Notes: a model not told the origin generated them from the sequence alone. A stretch of DNA of 64,000 nucleotides from Planctomycetota bacterium (GCA_014240375.1 JAAZXB010000004.1:113437-177436), one strand, 5' to 3'; shown: positions 35,316 to 44,386, counted from the stretch's first letter. Made by a program: numbers and translations.

Positions 35316-35326
35316 CGTAACGCAAA

Positions 35327-35355
35327 AATGTACCGAGCCCTGACGGACCCGTCAA
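35327..35355 (-). promoter_or_regulatory. Sigma-70-type promoter for the tRNA-Lys/Glu unit
   Basis: On the minus strand TTGACG (35355-35350), a 17-bp spacer and TACATT (35332-35327), 12 bp before the first tRNA base. It sits just after the end of frr. Confidence 0.75.
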
Positions 35356-35373
35356 TCGCTTCCCGATGGCAGA

Positions 35374-35931
35374 TTAGATCTCCATCAATTCTTCTGTTTT
35401 CCGTTTCAGGTCCGCATCGACCTGTTTCTCAACCGTTTTGAGGACTTCCTGGACCTGATCCTTGAATCGAGACTGGTCGTCCTCGGACAGATCCCCGTCC
35501 TTCTTGGAAGTATCGATGTGTTTGTTGGCATCTCGTCGGATATTCCGCATCGAGATTCTCGATTCCTCGGCGACCTCCTTGGCCCGGGAAACCATCTGTT
35601 TCCGACGTTCCTCGGAGAGTGGAGGGACCCTCAGGCGGATCAATTTCCCATCATTCTGGGGTGTGATCCCCAGGTCGGATGAAAGAATCCCCTTTTCGAT
35701 ATCACTCATCGCGCTGACATCGAAGGGTTTGATGACGAGCTGATCCGGTTCAGGAACCGAGATGTTGGCCAGTTGCTTGAGAGGAGTCGGTGTTCCGTAA
35801 TAATCGATACGGATCGATTCGACCAGCCCCGGATGAGCCCGTCCGGTTCTCATTCCACGCATCTCCTCACGGAGATGGTCGAGAGCCTTGGTCATCCGCT
35901 CTTCAGCATCCAGAATGACTTCTTCCACCAT
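35374..35931 (-). CDS. frr: Ribosome recycling factor
   Basis: A 185-residue protein of standard length. Characteristic parts are LREEMRGMRTGRAHPGLVES, the YYGTPTPLKQLANISVPEPD segment, FDVSAMSDIEKGILSSDLGI, GKLIRLRVPPLSEERRKQMV, and the C-terminal helical bundle region. With EF-G it splits the post-termination ribosome. It ends the rpsB-tsf-pyrH-frr order that is widespread in bacteria. Confidence 0.97.
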   Translation of the reverse strand: MVEEVILDAEERMTKALDHLREEMRGMRTGRAHPGLVESIRIDYYGTPTPLKQLANISVPEPDQLVIKPFDVSAMSDIEKGILSSDLGITPQNDGKLIRLRVPPLSEERRKQMVSRAKEVAEESRISMRNIRRDANKHIDTSKKDGDLSEDDQSRFKDQVQEVLKTVEKQVDADLKRKTEELMEI

Positions 35932-35963
35932 GAACCTCCACGCTTCAGGATTAATGAATCAAA

Positions 35964-36683
35964 TCAACTCTCGATCAGCGAGCCGACAGCAACTCCGGTG
36001 ATCGCCTCGAATATGGCATGTTCACGTGTCATGTCAAAGATTCGAAGAGAAATCTGCTGATCCCGGCAAAGGGTGAACGCCGAGGTGTCCATCGCCTTCA
36101 GACCTGCGTCCAAAACATGATCAAATGTGGTGATTTCCAGTTTTTTGGCATCCGGGTACAGAGCCGGATCCTGGTCGTAAATGCCGTCATGCTTGGTTCC
36201 TTTGAGCAATTCGACACAATCGAGCTCCGCCGCTCGTAACGCTGCACAGGTATCGGTGGTGAAGAACGGATTCCCGGTTCCCCCAGAAAGCACCACCGTG
36301 GTCCCCGAGGACAGCATCTGGCGTGCTTTCGCAGAATCAAAAGGATGGACCTGAGGAACCGGAGATCCCGCTCCCAGAACCTCCGAGGGACAGTCTTGCA
36401 GCTGGAGATGGGCGCGAAGGGCCAATGCGTTGACATGGGTAGCGGCCATGCCAATGGCGTCAGCATCTGCCCTGTGGACCTTCTCGGAGGACCAGTCTGC
36501 ACCGCGACAGAGGTTTCCTGCACCGACCACGATGGCGATCTGTATCTCGTGGGCGGCTCGAGCGATCTGTTGTGAAACTGCGCCGAGTGCCTGGAAATCG
36601 AGGCCAACCCCCCCTGGTCCACCGAGGGCTTCACCACTTACTTTGAGTAAAACCCGTCTGGTCGTGCCGTTGCCCATGCGCAT
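35964..36683 (-). CDS. pyrH: UMP kinase
   Basis: A 239-residue amino-acid-kinase-fold enzyme that phosphorylates UMP to UDP. It has RRVLLKVSGEALGGPGG, VVGAGNLCRGA, GMAATHVNALALRAHL, the VLSGGTGNPFFTTDTCAALR segment, and KGTKHDGIYDQDP. One small difference from many relatives is GNLCRG where GNIFRG is common. It lies 32 bp upstream of frr and 36 bp downstream of tsf. Confidence 0.97.
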   Translation of the reverse strand: MRMGNGTTRRVLLKVSGEALGGPGGVGLDFQALGAVSQQIARAAHEIQIAIVVGAGNLCRGADWSSEKVHRADADAIGMAATHVNALALRAHLQLQDCPSEVLGAGSPVPQVHPFDSAKARQMLSSGTTVVLSGGTGNPFFTTDTCAALRAAELDCVELLKGTKHDGIYDQDPALYPDAKKLEITTFDHVLDAGLKAMDTSAFTLCRDQQISLRIFDMTREHAIFEAITGVAVGSLIES

Positions 36684-36718
36684 AGTTCCATTCCGCAGGC
36701 GTCACCGGGAGGACAGCC

Positions 36719-37309
36719 CTACTGGCCAATCTCCAACCGGTGGAAACGGGTCAACTGGATGTTCTCACCGATGGTCGCAATCGCATCCTGGATGACCTGC
36801 TCGATACTTTTCTTGTCTTCCTTGATGAAAGCCTGATTGAGCAGGCAAACCTCGCTGTAGTACTTCTGTAACTTGCCCTCAACGATGTTGCCCTGGATGT
36901 GCTCCGGCTTGTCCTTGACCTGCTCCGTGAAGACGGAACGCTCGCGCTCTACCAACTCAGGATCGAGATCGGAGGGAGCAATGGCCATTGGATTCATCGC
37001 TGCGATGTGCATTGCGATATCGCGAATCAAGACCTGGAACATCTCATTCTTGGCCACGAAATCAGTCTCGCAGAGCACTTCGACGATCACGCCGATCCGG
37101 CCATTGGAATGGATATAGGACCCGACCCAACCCTGGTTGGTCGCGCGGTCAGACTTCTTGGCTGCCATCTCGGCTCCCCGCTTTCGCAGCAGGTCGATCG
37201 CTTTTTCGATGTTTCCGTCAGTTTCACCGAGTGCCTTCTTGCACTCCATCATCCCGACGCCGGTTTGCTTGCGCAATTCAGCAACGGTTTTTGCGTTGAT
37301 ACCACTCAT
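36719..37309 (-). CDS. tsf: Elongation factor Ts, short form
   Basis: A 196-residue nucleotide exchange factor for EF-Tu. The N-terminal signature AELRKQTGVGMMECKKALGE is followed by EKAIDLLRKRGAEMAAKKSDR, SYIHSNGRIGVIVEVLCETD (the TDFV exchange core) and MHIAAMNP. The protein lacks the second half of the core domain found in the longer E. coli form, like the short EF-Ts of Thermus. The ATG follows a purine-rich stretch (GGAAAAAGC). Confidence 0.96.
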   Translation of the reverse strand: MSGINAKTVAELRKQTGVGMMECKKALGETDGNIEKAIDLLRKRGAEMAAKKSDRATNQGWVGSYIHSNGRIGVIVEVLCETDFVAKNEMFQVLIRDIAMHIAAMNPMAIAPSDLDPELVERERSVFTEQVKDKPEHIQGNIVEGKLQKYYSEVCLLNQAFIKEDKKSIEQVIQDAIATIGENIQLTRFHRLEIGQ

Positions 37310-37396
37310 GCTTTTTCCATTTCTTCGCCGGGGTTTTCCCTCGGCGGATATCTCAAATTTATTGACCTCGGTCCCCTGGGGGAGCGTGAGGAGGGA

Positions 37397-38287
37397 TTAT
37401 TCCTCGGTCTTTTTCTTATCCGGTGCCACCACAATCTTTGGCTTCGGCTTGGCATCCGCCGGTTGATCGACACCGGGTGCGGCTTGTGGCGGCGTGAAAG
37501 GCTTGGCGCGCGCCTCTTCGACGTTGACGTTGCGTTCCTTCTCCTTGCGCCTCGAGGTTTCCTCGTCCGAAGCCTTCTTGGCCGCTGCTTCCTTCTGACG
37601 CGCTTCCAGCTTGTCCTTACCGGCAATGATGGAATCCGCAAGTTGGCTGAGAATCACCTCAATACTGCGGAACGCATCGTCATTGCCCGGGATCGGCAAG
37701 TCGACCAGGTTTGGATCACAGTCGGTGTCGACGATGGAAATGATGGGAATGTTCAGACCCCGAGCTTCCTTTACGGCAATCTCATCACGGCGAATGTCGA
37801 CGGCGATGAGAGCACCTGGAATACGGTTCATGTTCCTCACACCCTCAAGATTTCGGAAGATCTTGCGCCGCTCTCTCTCCATTCGAGAGATCTCCTTCTT
37901 GGAGCGAACGGCAGTGTCATCGGCGAGATCTCGTTCCAGTTCCTCGAGTCGACGAAGGCGACTACGAATCGTCTGGTAATTGGTCAAGGTTCCACCCAGC
38001 CAGCGATGCACACAGAAGTGCATTCCACAGCGGCCAGACTGCTCGCGAACCACTTCTCTCGCTTGAGACTTGGTTCCAACGAAGACCACATCGTGTCCGG
38101 CTTCGACGATCTTTTCGAGGAAGTGCTTTGCGCGCACCAGCCCCCGCACCGTCTGGCGCAGATCGATGACATGGTTCTTGTTATGCTTCTGGTGAATGTA
38201 GGGGGCCATGGCAGGATGCCAGCGGCTCGACCTGTGGCCGAAGTGAACTCCGGCTTCAATCAGTTCCTTGATCTGCAATCCGGGCAT
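37397..38287 (-). CDS. rpsB: 30S ribosomal protein S2 with charged C-terminal tail
   Basis: A 296-residue protein. The core (about 1-230) has IKELIEAGVHFGHRSSRWHP, MAPYIHQKHNKNHVIDLRQT, VGTKSQAREVV, RWLGGTLTNYQTI and PGALIAVDI, and ends near IPGNDDAFRSIEVI. The last 65 residues form a Lys/Glu/Ala/Pro-rich tail not found in most S2 proteins. AAAGGAA precedes the ATG. It begins the rpsB-tsf-pyrH-frr cluster after a 240-bp gap, in which no clear promoter was identified. Confidence 0.97.
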   Translation of the reverse strand: MPGLQIKELIEAGVHFGHRSSRWHPAMAPYIHQKHNKNHVIDLRQTVRGLVRAKHFLEKIVEAGHDVVFVGTKSQAREVVREQSGRCGMHFCVHRWLGGTLTNYQTIRSRLRRLEELERDLADDTAVRSKKEISRMERERRKIFRNLEGVRNMNRIPGALIAVDIRRDEIAVKEARGLNIPIISIVDTDCDPNLVDLPIPGNDDAFRSIEVILSQLADSIIAGKDKLEARQKEAAAKKASDEETSRRKEKERNVNVEEARAKPFTPPQAAPGVDQPADAKPKPKIVVAPDKKKTEE

Positions 38288-38526
38288 TTCCGGTTCCTTT
38301 CGTCATTCCGCAAAGGGGGCCTCTCGACAGGTATCCCGCGGAAAACGTTGTTCTGTTCGGGGAAATTTCTCCAGCGTTGTACTGGATCTCTCGCCCCGCT
38401 GCTTTGGAGTCGACGATGCCACCATCGTCGGACGGTCGATGAGGGTAATCCCTTCCAACGACAGTCACACAAGGTATCGGTCTGGAATTGATCCATCAAC
38501 AGATTCGAGGGGCCAGATCGGCAGGA

Positions 38527-39531
38527 TCAGGCCTTTTCCAGTGATTCCCCACGCCCCCGGAGGCTCTCGACCACCTGCGCTGCCGCTTCCATGGCTCGAC
38601 GCCCCTGGGATCCGCTGACCGCCGGTTCACGGCGCCCCTCGGCGGCATCGAGAAAAGCGTCCAACTCGGCCCTCAACGGCTGCTCTTCCTCGAATGTGAG
38701 AGGACTCTGCTGGAGGTGGCGCTGCAAGAACTGCTCGACCCCATCCGGAGCATCGACTCGACCGAGGGAGTCGAGAAAGTGAGCGGGATCGTATTCAGCA
38801 TCGAGGGCGACTTGAAATCCCTGACGGTTGACCAGATCGAGACTGACATACTGGTGTTGGCCAAAGATCCGGATCTTTCGCGAGCGGTTCAGGGCCACCC
38901 TGCTGGTCTTGACGAAGGCGGTCGCTCCACTCTTGAAACTGAGGCGTGCATGAGCCAGATCCTCGGTGGGAGAGAGCACTGCGCAGCCATGAGCATCGAC
39001 CTCGGTCAGGTCGTCGTCGATCAAGTGCAAGGCAATATCGATGTCATGAATCATCAGATCATGAACGACACTGATCTCTGTAGAACGGATGGCAAAGGGA
39101 TGGATTCGATCGCATTCGATGAATAGTGGCTTCTCGATGATATCGATCGCTGCACGGATCACCGGGTTGAAGCGTTCGATGTGCCCGACCTGCAAAACCG
39201 ACCCTGAGCGAGCTGCCGCCTGACAAATTTGATCTGCTTCTTGCAATGTTGCGGCGAGGGGTTTCTCGACCAGAACCGCTTTTCCCGCCTCGATGAAGGG
39301 GAGCGAGGTGGCGAGATGAAAGGGAGTCGGAGTCACGATGCTGACAGCATCGACCCGATCGATCACTTCATCGATCTGGTCGTGATGACTACAGCCATGC
39401 AATTCTGCGATCTCGCGAGCTCGATCCAATGAACTGTCGACAACAGCCACCAGTTCGGCACCCGGGATCTCGTTCCAGATCCGTGCATGAGCACTTCCAA
39501 GATGGCCCACGCCGATAACTGCAACCCGCAT
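38527..39531 (-). CDS. Gfo/Idh/MocA-family NAD(P)-dependent oxidoreductase
   Basis: A 334-residue enzyme with a Rossmann start (VAVIGVGHLGSAHARIW), the conserved VLVEKPLA, and VGHIERFNPVIRAA in the catalytic domain. It lies 13 bp after lpxA. In some bacteria such an enzyme (GnnA) oxidises UDP-GlcNAc so that a partner aminotransferase (GnnB) makes the 3-amino sugar used by LpxA for lipid A. No aminotransferase gene is adjacent, so that role is only suggested by position; it may act on another nucleotide sugar. Confidence 0.85.
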   Translation of the reverse strand: MRVAVIGVGHLGSAHARIWNEIPGAELVAVVDSSLDRAREIAELHGCSHHDQIDEVIDRVDAVSIVTPTPFHLATSLPFIEAGKAVLVEKPLAATLQEADQICQAAARSGSVLQVGHIERFNPVIRAAIDIIEKPLFIECDRIHPFAIRSTEISVVHDLMIHDIDIALHLIDDDLTEVDAHGCAVLSPTEDLAHARLSFKSGATAFVKTSRVALNRSRKIRIFGQHQYVSLDLVNRQGFQVALDAEYDPAHFLDSLGRVDAPDGVEQFLQRHLQQSPLTFEEEQPLRAELDAFLDAAEGRREPAVSGSQGRRAMEAAAQVVESLRGRGESLEKA

Positions 39532-39544
39532 CGATCACCCTCTC

Positions 39545-40330
39545 TTACGGTTGTCGGGCCCTGCCCTGACGTCCGGATTCAGTCGCCCTGAGGAAAGACC
39601 GGAGGTGGATTCCCTCCTCTGGGACGTGACCACGGCGCTCGAGAAGTTCGAAGGCTTCGCGCCGGATCATGTTGTTGTTATAGAGTAATCGTTGCGCTTC
39701 CTTGAGCCAGGCAGCGACGTTATCGGAGATTCCAGAACGCTTCATCCCGACCGAATTGGTGGCCCGAACTCGAGATGGATTGCCCTCGGTGATCAGGTAC
39801 GGCGGAGCGTCGGTCGTGACCCGGGTCATGCCGCCGATGAATGCCAATCGCCCCACCGTGGCGTAATGATGAACCGCTGCGAGTCCGCCAAACCCAGCCT
39901 GGTCTTCGACCACCACGTGTCCTCCCAGGAGCACTCCGTTCGCCATGATGATCTCGTTGCCGACAATGCAATCATGAGCCACATGAGAACTGGCCAGGAT
40001 CAAGCAGCCATTGCCCAGGCGAGTGACTCCCCCACCCTGTGCGGTGCCACGGTTGATGGTGCAATGCTCACGAAACAGGTTGTCCGATCCGATCTCAGCC
40101 CAGGTTTCCTCGCCGTCCCACTTCTTGTCTTGTGGATCGCCACCGAGGACCGCTCCTGGATGCACCACACATCGTGGACCGATTCGCGTGTTACACACCA
40201 CCGAAGAATGGTGATGAAAGACACAGTCGTCTCCGATGGTCACATTGGGACCGATGAAGACTCCAGGACCGATGGTCACATCGGAACCAATCACTGCAGA
40301 AGAATCGACAAATGCCGACGGATGGATCAT
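39545..40330 (-). CDS. lpxA: Acyl-ACP--UDP-N-acetylglucosamine O-acyltransferase
   Basis: A 261-residue left-handed beta-helix enzyme, the first step of lipid A synthesis. Hexapeptide repeats run from HPSAFVDSSAVIGSDVTIGP, with the catalytic-region stretches GGDPQDKKW, FREHCTINRGTAQGGGVTRL, SSHVAHDCIVGN, GLAAVHHYATVGRLAFIGG and the NSVGMKRSG segment, then a helical C-terminus. AAGGAAAT precedes the ATG. It lies 12 bp after lpxC-fabZ. The adjoining oxidoreductase raises the question of whether the substrate is UDP-GlcNAc or its 3-amino form. Confidence 0.95.
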   Translation of the reverse strand: MIHPSAFVDSSAVIGSDVTIGPGVFIGPNVTIGDDCVFHHHSSVVCNTRIGPRCVVHPGAVLGGDPQDKKWDGEETWAEIGSDNLFREHCTINRGTAQGGGVTRLGNGCLILASSHVAHDCIVGNEIIMANGVLLGGHVVVEDQAGFGGLAAVHHYATVGRLAFIGGMTRVTTDAPPYLITEGNPSRVRATNSVGMKRSGISDNVAAWLKEAQRLLYNNNMIRREAFELLERRGHVPEEGIHLRSFLRATESGRQGRARQP

Positions 40331-40342
40331 TATATTTCCTTA

Positions 40343-41647
40343 TCAACCTGCATCGACGATCATGAATCTTATCGTCGCTTCGGTGACCAGTCTTCCATCT
40401 ACAGTGGCTCGCACCTGAACCTGAGCGGTCCGTTCTCGCATTCGCTTCAACTCCGCCTCGAGGATCAATTGGTCACCAGGAACCACCGTCTTACGAAACT
40501 TGACATCATCCATACCCAGAATATAGGCGATTCGGTTCGAATCGGCACTACTCCTCAGTAACAAGACGCCAGAAAGTTGCGCCAGCGCCTCCAGCTGCAA
40601 CACCCCGGGCATCACCGGATGCCCAGGAAAGTGTCCTTGGAAGTACTCTTCGTTGAAGGAGACGTTCTTGAGGCCCACTGCACGCTGTCCCTCATCGACC
40701 TCCAGGACTCGATCCACCAGCAGGAAAGGATAGCGGTGTGGGAGCATTTTCTGGATGTCCCGGATCTCCAGGCCGTGAGGAGCTTTGATCAGGACATCTT
40801 CCAGTTCCCGCTGCCGCACATGAGCCTCGGCAATCCGAGCCGCCAGATCCGCATTGAGACCATGGCCACTACGATGCGCGATGATATGACCCCCGACTTT
40901 GCAGCGGAGCAGGTAGATGTCACCGAGCAGATCCAAAATCTTGTGTCGGGCCGGTTCGTCTGGAAGGCGAAAATGCGGCGACTGACCTGCGGCGTCGAGC
41001 ACCAAAGTATTGTCTTCGGTGGCCCCTTTGCCGAGCCCTCTCGCCTTCAGTTCATTGACCTCGCTGTCGAGCACAAAGGTGCGAGCCGGTGCGATCTGCT
41101 CGCGAAAACTATCCTCGGTGATCTCGAGATCGACCGTCTGGCTGAACCCAGGATCGCCAGCGTACTGAAGTGTATAGGTGACTCTCAGATGGTCTGCCGG
41201 AAGTGCCACGACACTGGCAGAGCCCTCCTCCGCCGCCACCGTAGTGGACAGATTCAAGGTCCGCCCTCGAGATCCCTGATCGTCGAGCCCGGCTGTAGCA
41301 ATCTCTTCGAGGAAGGGCAGGGCGCTGCCATCCATTCCTGGAATTTCAGGGCCATCGATCTCGCAGATCAGGTTTTCGATGCCGAGGACATGAAGAACGG
41401 AAAGGAGATGCTCACAGGTGTGAACCTCCACATTCCCGATGCCAAAACTGGTTCTTCTCGGTTGCTTCCGCAGGGTGTCAAGTCCGAGCGGAATATCCAA
41501 TCCCGGATCGAGATCGGTTCGACGAAACACGATGCCGCTATCGGCATCTGCAGGAAGCAGTCTCAGGGTCGCTTCCTCGCCGAGGTGGAGGCCTCTTCCG
41601 GTAAGGGTCGCCTCCGAGGAGATGGTCTGTTGAGCCGCAGGTGTCAA
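40343..41647 (-). CDS. lpxC-fabZ: Bifunctional LpxC deacetylase / FabZ dehydratase
   Basis: A 434-residue fusion. Residues 1-285 are LpxC, the zinc enzyme that commits UDP-acyl-GlcNAc to lipid A: His80 in VHTCEHLL, His235 and Asp239 in RHKILDLLGD, and catalytic His262 in AHRSGHGLN. Residues of about 290-434 are FabZ, the 3-hydroxyacyl-ACP dehydratase: His304 in LPHRYPFLLVDRV and Glu353 in FQGHFPGHPVMPGVLQLEAL. The fusion is known in Bacteroidetes, Planctomycetes and some relatives. The start is TTG at 41647, overlapping the ompH stop (TTGA). Joining both balances lipid A with fatty acid synthesis, which draw on the same acyl-ACP. Confidence 0.95.
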   Translation of the reverse strand: MTPAAQQTISSEATLTGRGLHLGEEATLRLLPADADSGIVFRRTDLDPGLDIPLGLDTLRKQPRRTSFGIGNVEVHTCEHLLSVLHVLGIENLICEIDGPEIPGMDGSALPFLEEIATAGLDDQGSRGRTLNLSTTVAAEEGSASVVALPADHLRVTYTLQYAGDPGFSQTVDLEITEDSFREQIAPARTFVLDSEVNELKARGLGKGATEDNTLVLDAAGQSPHFRLPDEPARHKILDLLGDIYLLRCKVGGHIIAHRSGHGLNADLAARIAEAHVRQRELEDVLIKAPHGLEIRDIQKMLPHRYPFLLVDRVLEVDEGQRAVGLKNVSFNEEYFQGHFPGHPVMPGVLQLEALAQLSGVLLLRSSADSNRIAYILGMDDVKFRKTVVPGDQLILEAELKRMRERTAQVQVRATVDGRLVTEATIRFMIVDAG

Positions 41648-42249
41648 CGATCCTCCACCCTTGAAGCCACTCTGGAGATCACCTCCATGGTGATATCGAG
41701 GTCTTTGCGGGCCCAGACGCTGACATAAACCTTGAACTCCGCAGCCCGAGCCACGTTGTTGAGCACCAGATCGAGTTCACGTTCGTTGGCCACCTCCTGG
41801 ATGGCGTCCCGAACGATCTTGATCAGATCATCGCGACGAAGTTTGAAACGGGAGGTGAACTCCTGTTCAAGATCCTCCTGCATCCAGGTCAACTCAGCCT
41901 TTGCCAGGGTGAACTGTTTCTCCGCCTCTCGCCGGGCGTCGGTTCCTGGCTGCAACTGACTTGCTTCCTGCTGGATTCGGCGCAACGCGATTTCCTGATT
42001 GCGAACATCTTCTTCCATCTTGCGCCGCAATTGATTGAACTCGTTGGTGATCTCTTTTCCCTGTGGAATCTGATCGAGAACCACCTGCACGTCGCAAACT
42101 CCGACTCTGTGTGATTCCAGTTCGACACCGCTACCGGAGAGTCCCTGCTGGAGAAACAGCATGCATGTGATGGTGACCAGTACCAGGCACACTGATCTCA
42201 TCAGAATCTGGGAGTGGGTACTTTTGATTGTTTGATCGACAGGTTTCAT
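41644..42249 (-). CDS. OmpH/Skp-family periplasmic chaperone
   Basis: A 201-residue protein with a signal or anchor segment (LMRSVCLVLVTITCMLFLQQ) and the Skp/OmpH core: VGVCDVQVVLDQIPQGKEIT, long helical arms rich in Glu, Lys, Arg and Gln, then a strand-forming region (IQEVANERELDLVLNNVA). Skp carries unfolded outer-membrane proteins across the periplasm. The ATG at 42249 follows GAAGACAAG; a TTG at 42264 overlapping the dnaB stop is possible. Its place directly before lpxC is typical of outer-membrane biogenesis clusters. Confidence 0.85.
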   Translation of the reverse strand: MKPVDQTIKSTHSQILMRSVCLVLVTITCMLFLQQGLSGSGVELESHRVGVCDVQVVLDQIPQGKEITNEFNQLRRKMEEDVRNQEIALRRIQQEASQLQPGTDARREAEKQFTLAKAELTWMQEDLEQEFTSRFKLRRDDLIKIVRDAIQEVANERELDLVLNNVARAAEFKVYVSVWARKDLDITMEVISRVASRVEDR

Positions 42250-42260
42250 CTTGTCTTCTT

Positions 42261-43604
42261 TCAAGATCCCGGAAAGGATTCGTAAGCTAAATCTCCGAAG
42301 CGAAGTTGGTCTGCATGGAAGGCGAGTTCGATCGAACCGGTGCGGCCCTTTCGCTGCTTGGCCACGATCACCTCGGCTTTCCCCTTGGCGTCCTCGTCGT
42401 CAGGACTGTAATACTCCTTACGATACAGCAACATGATCACATCAGCATCCTGCTCGATGGCTCCCGATTCCCTGAGATCCGACATCCTGGGCTTGTTGCC
42501 GTCGCGAGACTCGACCGCTCGTGACAGCTGCGAAATTGTCAGAATCGGAACCTGCAGCTCTCTGGCCAGTTGTTTCAGCGAACGGGAAATCTGCGAGATC
42601 TCCTGTTGCCGATTCTCTACCCGACCACCCATCTCCAGTAATTGCAGGTAGTCCACCACGATCAGTCCCAGTTTTTTCTGATGATGGAGTCGTCTGGCGC
42701 GTGCACGAATTGACAGGGCGTTCAGCCCCGGGGAGTCGTCGATATAAATCGGCGCTTCTCTCATCCGATCGACTCCCTGGATGATCTGGCTCCACTCCAT
42801 GTCGTTGAGCTTCGCTTTTCGCATCTTGGTAGCGCTGACATGGGAGGCCGCGCTGAGAAGGTTCATCGCGATCTGGTCATAGCCCATTTCAAGACTGAAG
42901 ATGGCGACTGGAACCTTGTTGGTCAATCCGGCATGTCGAGCCACATTGAGAGCAAAGGTTGTTTTTCCCATCGCTGGACGACCTGCCACCACCACCAGGT
43001 CGGTCGGTTGGAGTCCGTTGGTCAGTTCATCGAGATCCTTGAACCCGGTCAGAACACCGACCGATCCCTTTTCCCACTCCTCGATGTTCTGGATGACCTT
43101 GTCGAGGCTTTCATGCATCGTATGAATGCCTTGCTTCGAATCGTCCTCAGCCAGTGCCAGTACCTGACCACCCGCTTCATCGATCAGGTCACGAACTTTT
43201 CCAGATCCGGATCGTGCTCTGGTTTCCAGATCCTGACACATCTCAATCACCCGTCGCCGCTGAGAGGCTTCCTGGATGATCCTGGCATATTCAAGAAGAT
43301 TTGAACTGGTCTGAACCCGACTGGTCAGATCGACCAGATACTCCTCACCGCCGGCCTGTTCCAGTCGACCACTCGCTCGCAGTCGATCGATCAGCATCAC
43401 GGCATCCGCGACCCCCTCATCGGCCCACAACTGCAGCATCTCGTCGTAGATAATCCGGTGACGGGAGAGGTAAAATTCGTCCCCCTTGACCGACCCCATG
43501 ACCGAATGACTGTTGGCTCCACCCAGCATCAGTGAGCCGAGCAGGCTCACCTCTGCATCGAGGCTATGAGGGAGCGTGATCGCCTCTTGTGAGTCTTCGG
43601 CCAT
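42261..43604 (-). CDS. dnaB: Replicative DNA helicase DnaB
   Basis: A 447-residue hexameric helicase. The N-terminal domain starts TLPHSLDAEVSLLGSLMLGG; the RecA-like domain has VGVLTGFKDLDELTNGLQPT, Walker A VAGRPAMGKTTFALN, SLEM, IVVDYLQLL as Walker B, and DLRESGAIEQDADVIMLLYR. It unwinds DNA at the replication fork. An in-frame ATG at 43634 exists; 43604 is preferred because the protein then starts with the usual acidic leader and has GGAGGGG upstream. Placement after rplI is a conserved order in many bacteria. The gap upstream contains a tandem array. Confidence 0.97.
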   Translation of the reverse strand: MAEDSQEAITLPHSLDAEVSLLGSLMLGGANSHSVMGSVKGDEFYLSRHRIIYDEMLQLWADEGVADAVMLIDRLRASGRLEQAGGEEYLVDLTSRVQTSSNLLEYARIIQEASQRRRVIEMCQDLETRARSGSGKVRDLIDEAGGQVLALAEDDSKQGIHTMHESLDKVIQNIEEWEKGSVGVLTGFKDLDELTNGLQPTDLVVVAGRPAMGKTTFALNVARHAGLTNKVPVAIFSLEMGYDQIAMNLLSAASHVSATKMRKAKLNDMEWSQIIQGVDRMREAPIYIDDSPGLNALSIRARARRLHHQKKLGLIVVDYLQLLEMGGRVENRQQEISQISRSLKQLARELQVPILTISQLSRAVESRDGNKPRMSDLRESGAIEQDADVIMLLYRKEYYSPDDEDAKGKAEVIVAKQRKGRTGSIELAFHADQLRFGDLAYESFPGS

Positions 43605-43671
43605 GATCTTCTGGATCCCCTCCGGTGCCTGCATAGAGTCTCAAAGCGTCCAACCCGCTGGATTCAATTGG

Positions 43672-43730
43672 AGCCCGGATCGCCTGTAGCCCGGATCGCC
43701 TGTAGCCCGGATCGCCTGTAGCCCGGATCG
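43672..43730. repeat. Tandem array, 16-bp units
   Basis: Three full units of AGCCCGGATCGCCTGT and most of a fourth, between rplI and dnaB, about 70 bp before the dnaB start. The gap of about 280 bp between the two genes holds no other recognised feature. Confidence 0.9.
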
Positions 43731-43885
43731 GCGCATCAGGGTCACCGGGAAATGACCCTACCGGAGCCCGAGGGCGGAAGGAAGGGGAGGACGAAACTCC
43801 CGCCTCGATCATGGCTTGGGACTAATGCAGTTCGGTCTCCTCGACAGCGACACTGCGAATCCGCACCACTCGAGGCGACAATTCG

Positions 43886-44386
43886 TCAGTCTGTCTCGGA
43901 CGGGCTCGCGGCTTCATCGGAATCCACAGCAGCGTCGTCCTCATCTGCCTTGACAACCCATACCTTGATGACCGATGTGACCTCCGAAAGAATGTTCACA
44001 TTCAAGTTATAGATTCCGAGTTCCTTGATGGGTTTCTCCAGTTCGATCCACTTCGGATCCAGATCGATACCATCTCCAGCAAGTTGCTCCGAGATATTCT
44101 CCACCGTCACCGAGCCAAAGAGATGTCCCTCCTCGGTGGCCCGTGCGATGACGGTACAGGATGCGCCGTTGATCTGTTCGGCGAGCCCTCTCATCTCAGC
44201 ATTACGCTCGGTTTCTTCCAGTTCGACACGTCGCTTTTGCGCATCGATCCACTGCAAATTGGCCTGTCCCACCTCAACACCGATTCCTTGCGGAATCAGG
44301 AAGTTTCGGGCGTAACCAGGTTTCACATCGATCACTTCGCCGATCTCGCCCAGTTCCTTGATGTTCTTCTTGAGAAACAATTTCAT
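43886..44386 (-). CDS. rplI: 50S ribosomal protein L9 with acidic tail
   Basis: A 166-residue protein. The N-terminal domain is classic: MKLFLKKNIKELGEIGEVID, VKPGYARNFLIPQG, then the long connecting helix, and the C-terminal domain with HLFGSVTVENI and IKELGIYNLNVNI. The last 25 residues are Asp/Glu/Ala/Ser-rich and absent from typical L9. The ATG at 44386 has GGAG upstream; the longer open frame adds seven residues without support. It lies about 65 bp after rpsR. Confidence 0.96.
   Translation of the reverse strand: MKLFLKKNIKELGEIGEVIDVKPGYARNFLIPQGIGVEVGQANLQWIDAQKRRVELEETERNAEMRGLAEQINGASCTVIARATEEGHLFGSVTVENISEQLAGDGIDLDPKWIELEKPIKELGIYNLNVNILSEVTSVIKVWVVKADEDDAAVDSDEAASPSETD

Noticed and set aside
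36899..38491. Rightward 530-codon ORF opposite tsf and rpsB
   Set aside because: Antisense shadow of two highly conserved ribosome-related genes; its length reflects codon bias only.
40577..41728. Rightward 383-codon ORF opposite lpxC-fabZ
   Set aside because: Antisense shadow; no ribosome site and no recognisable domain.
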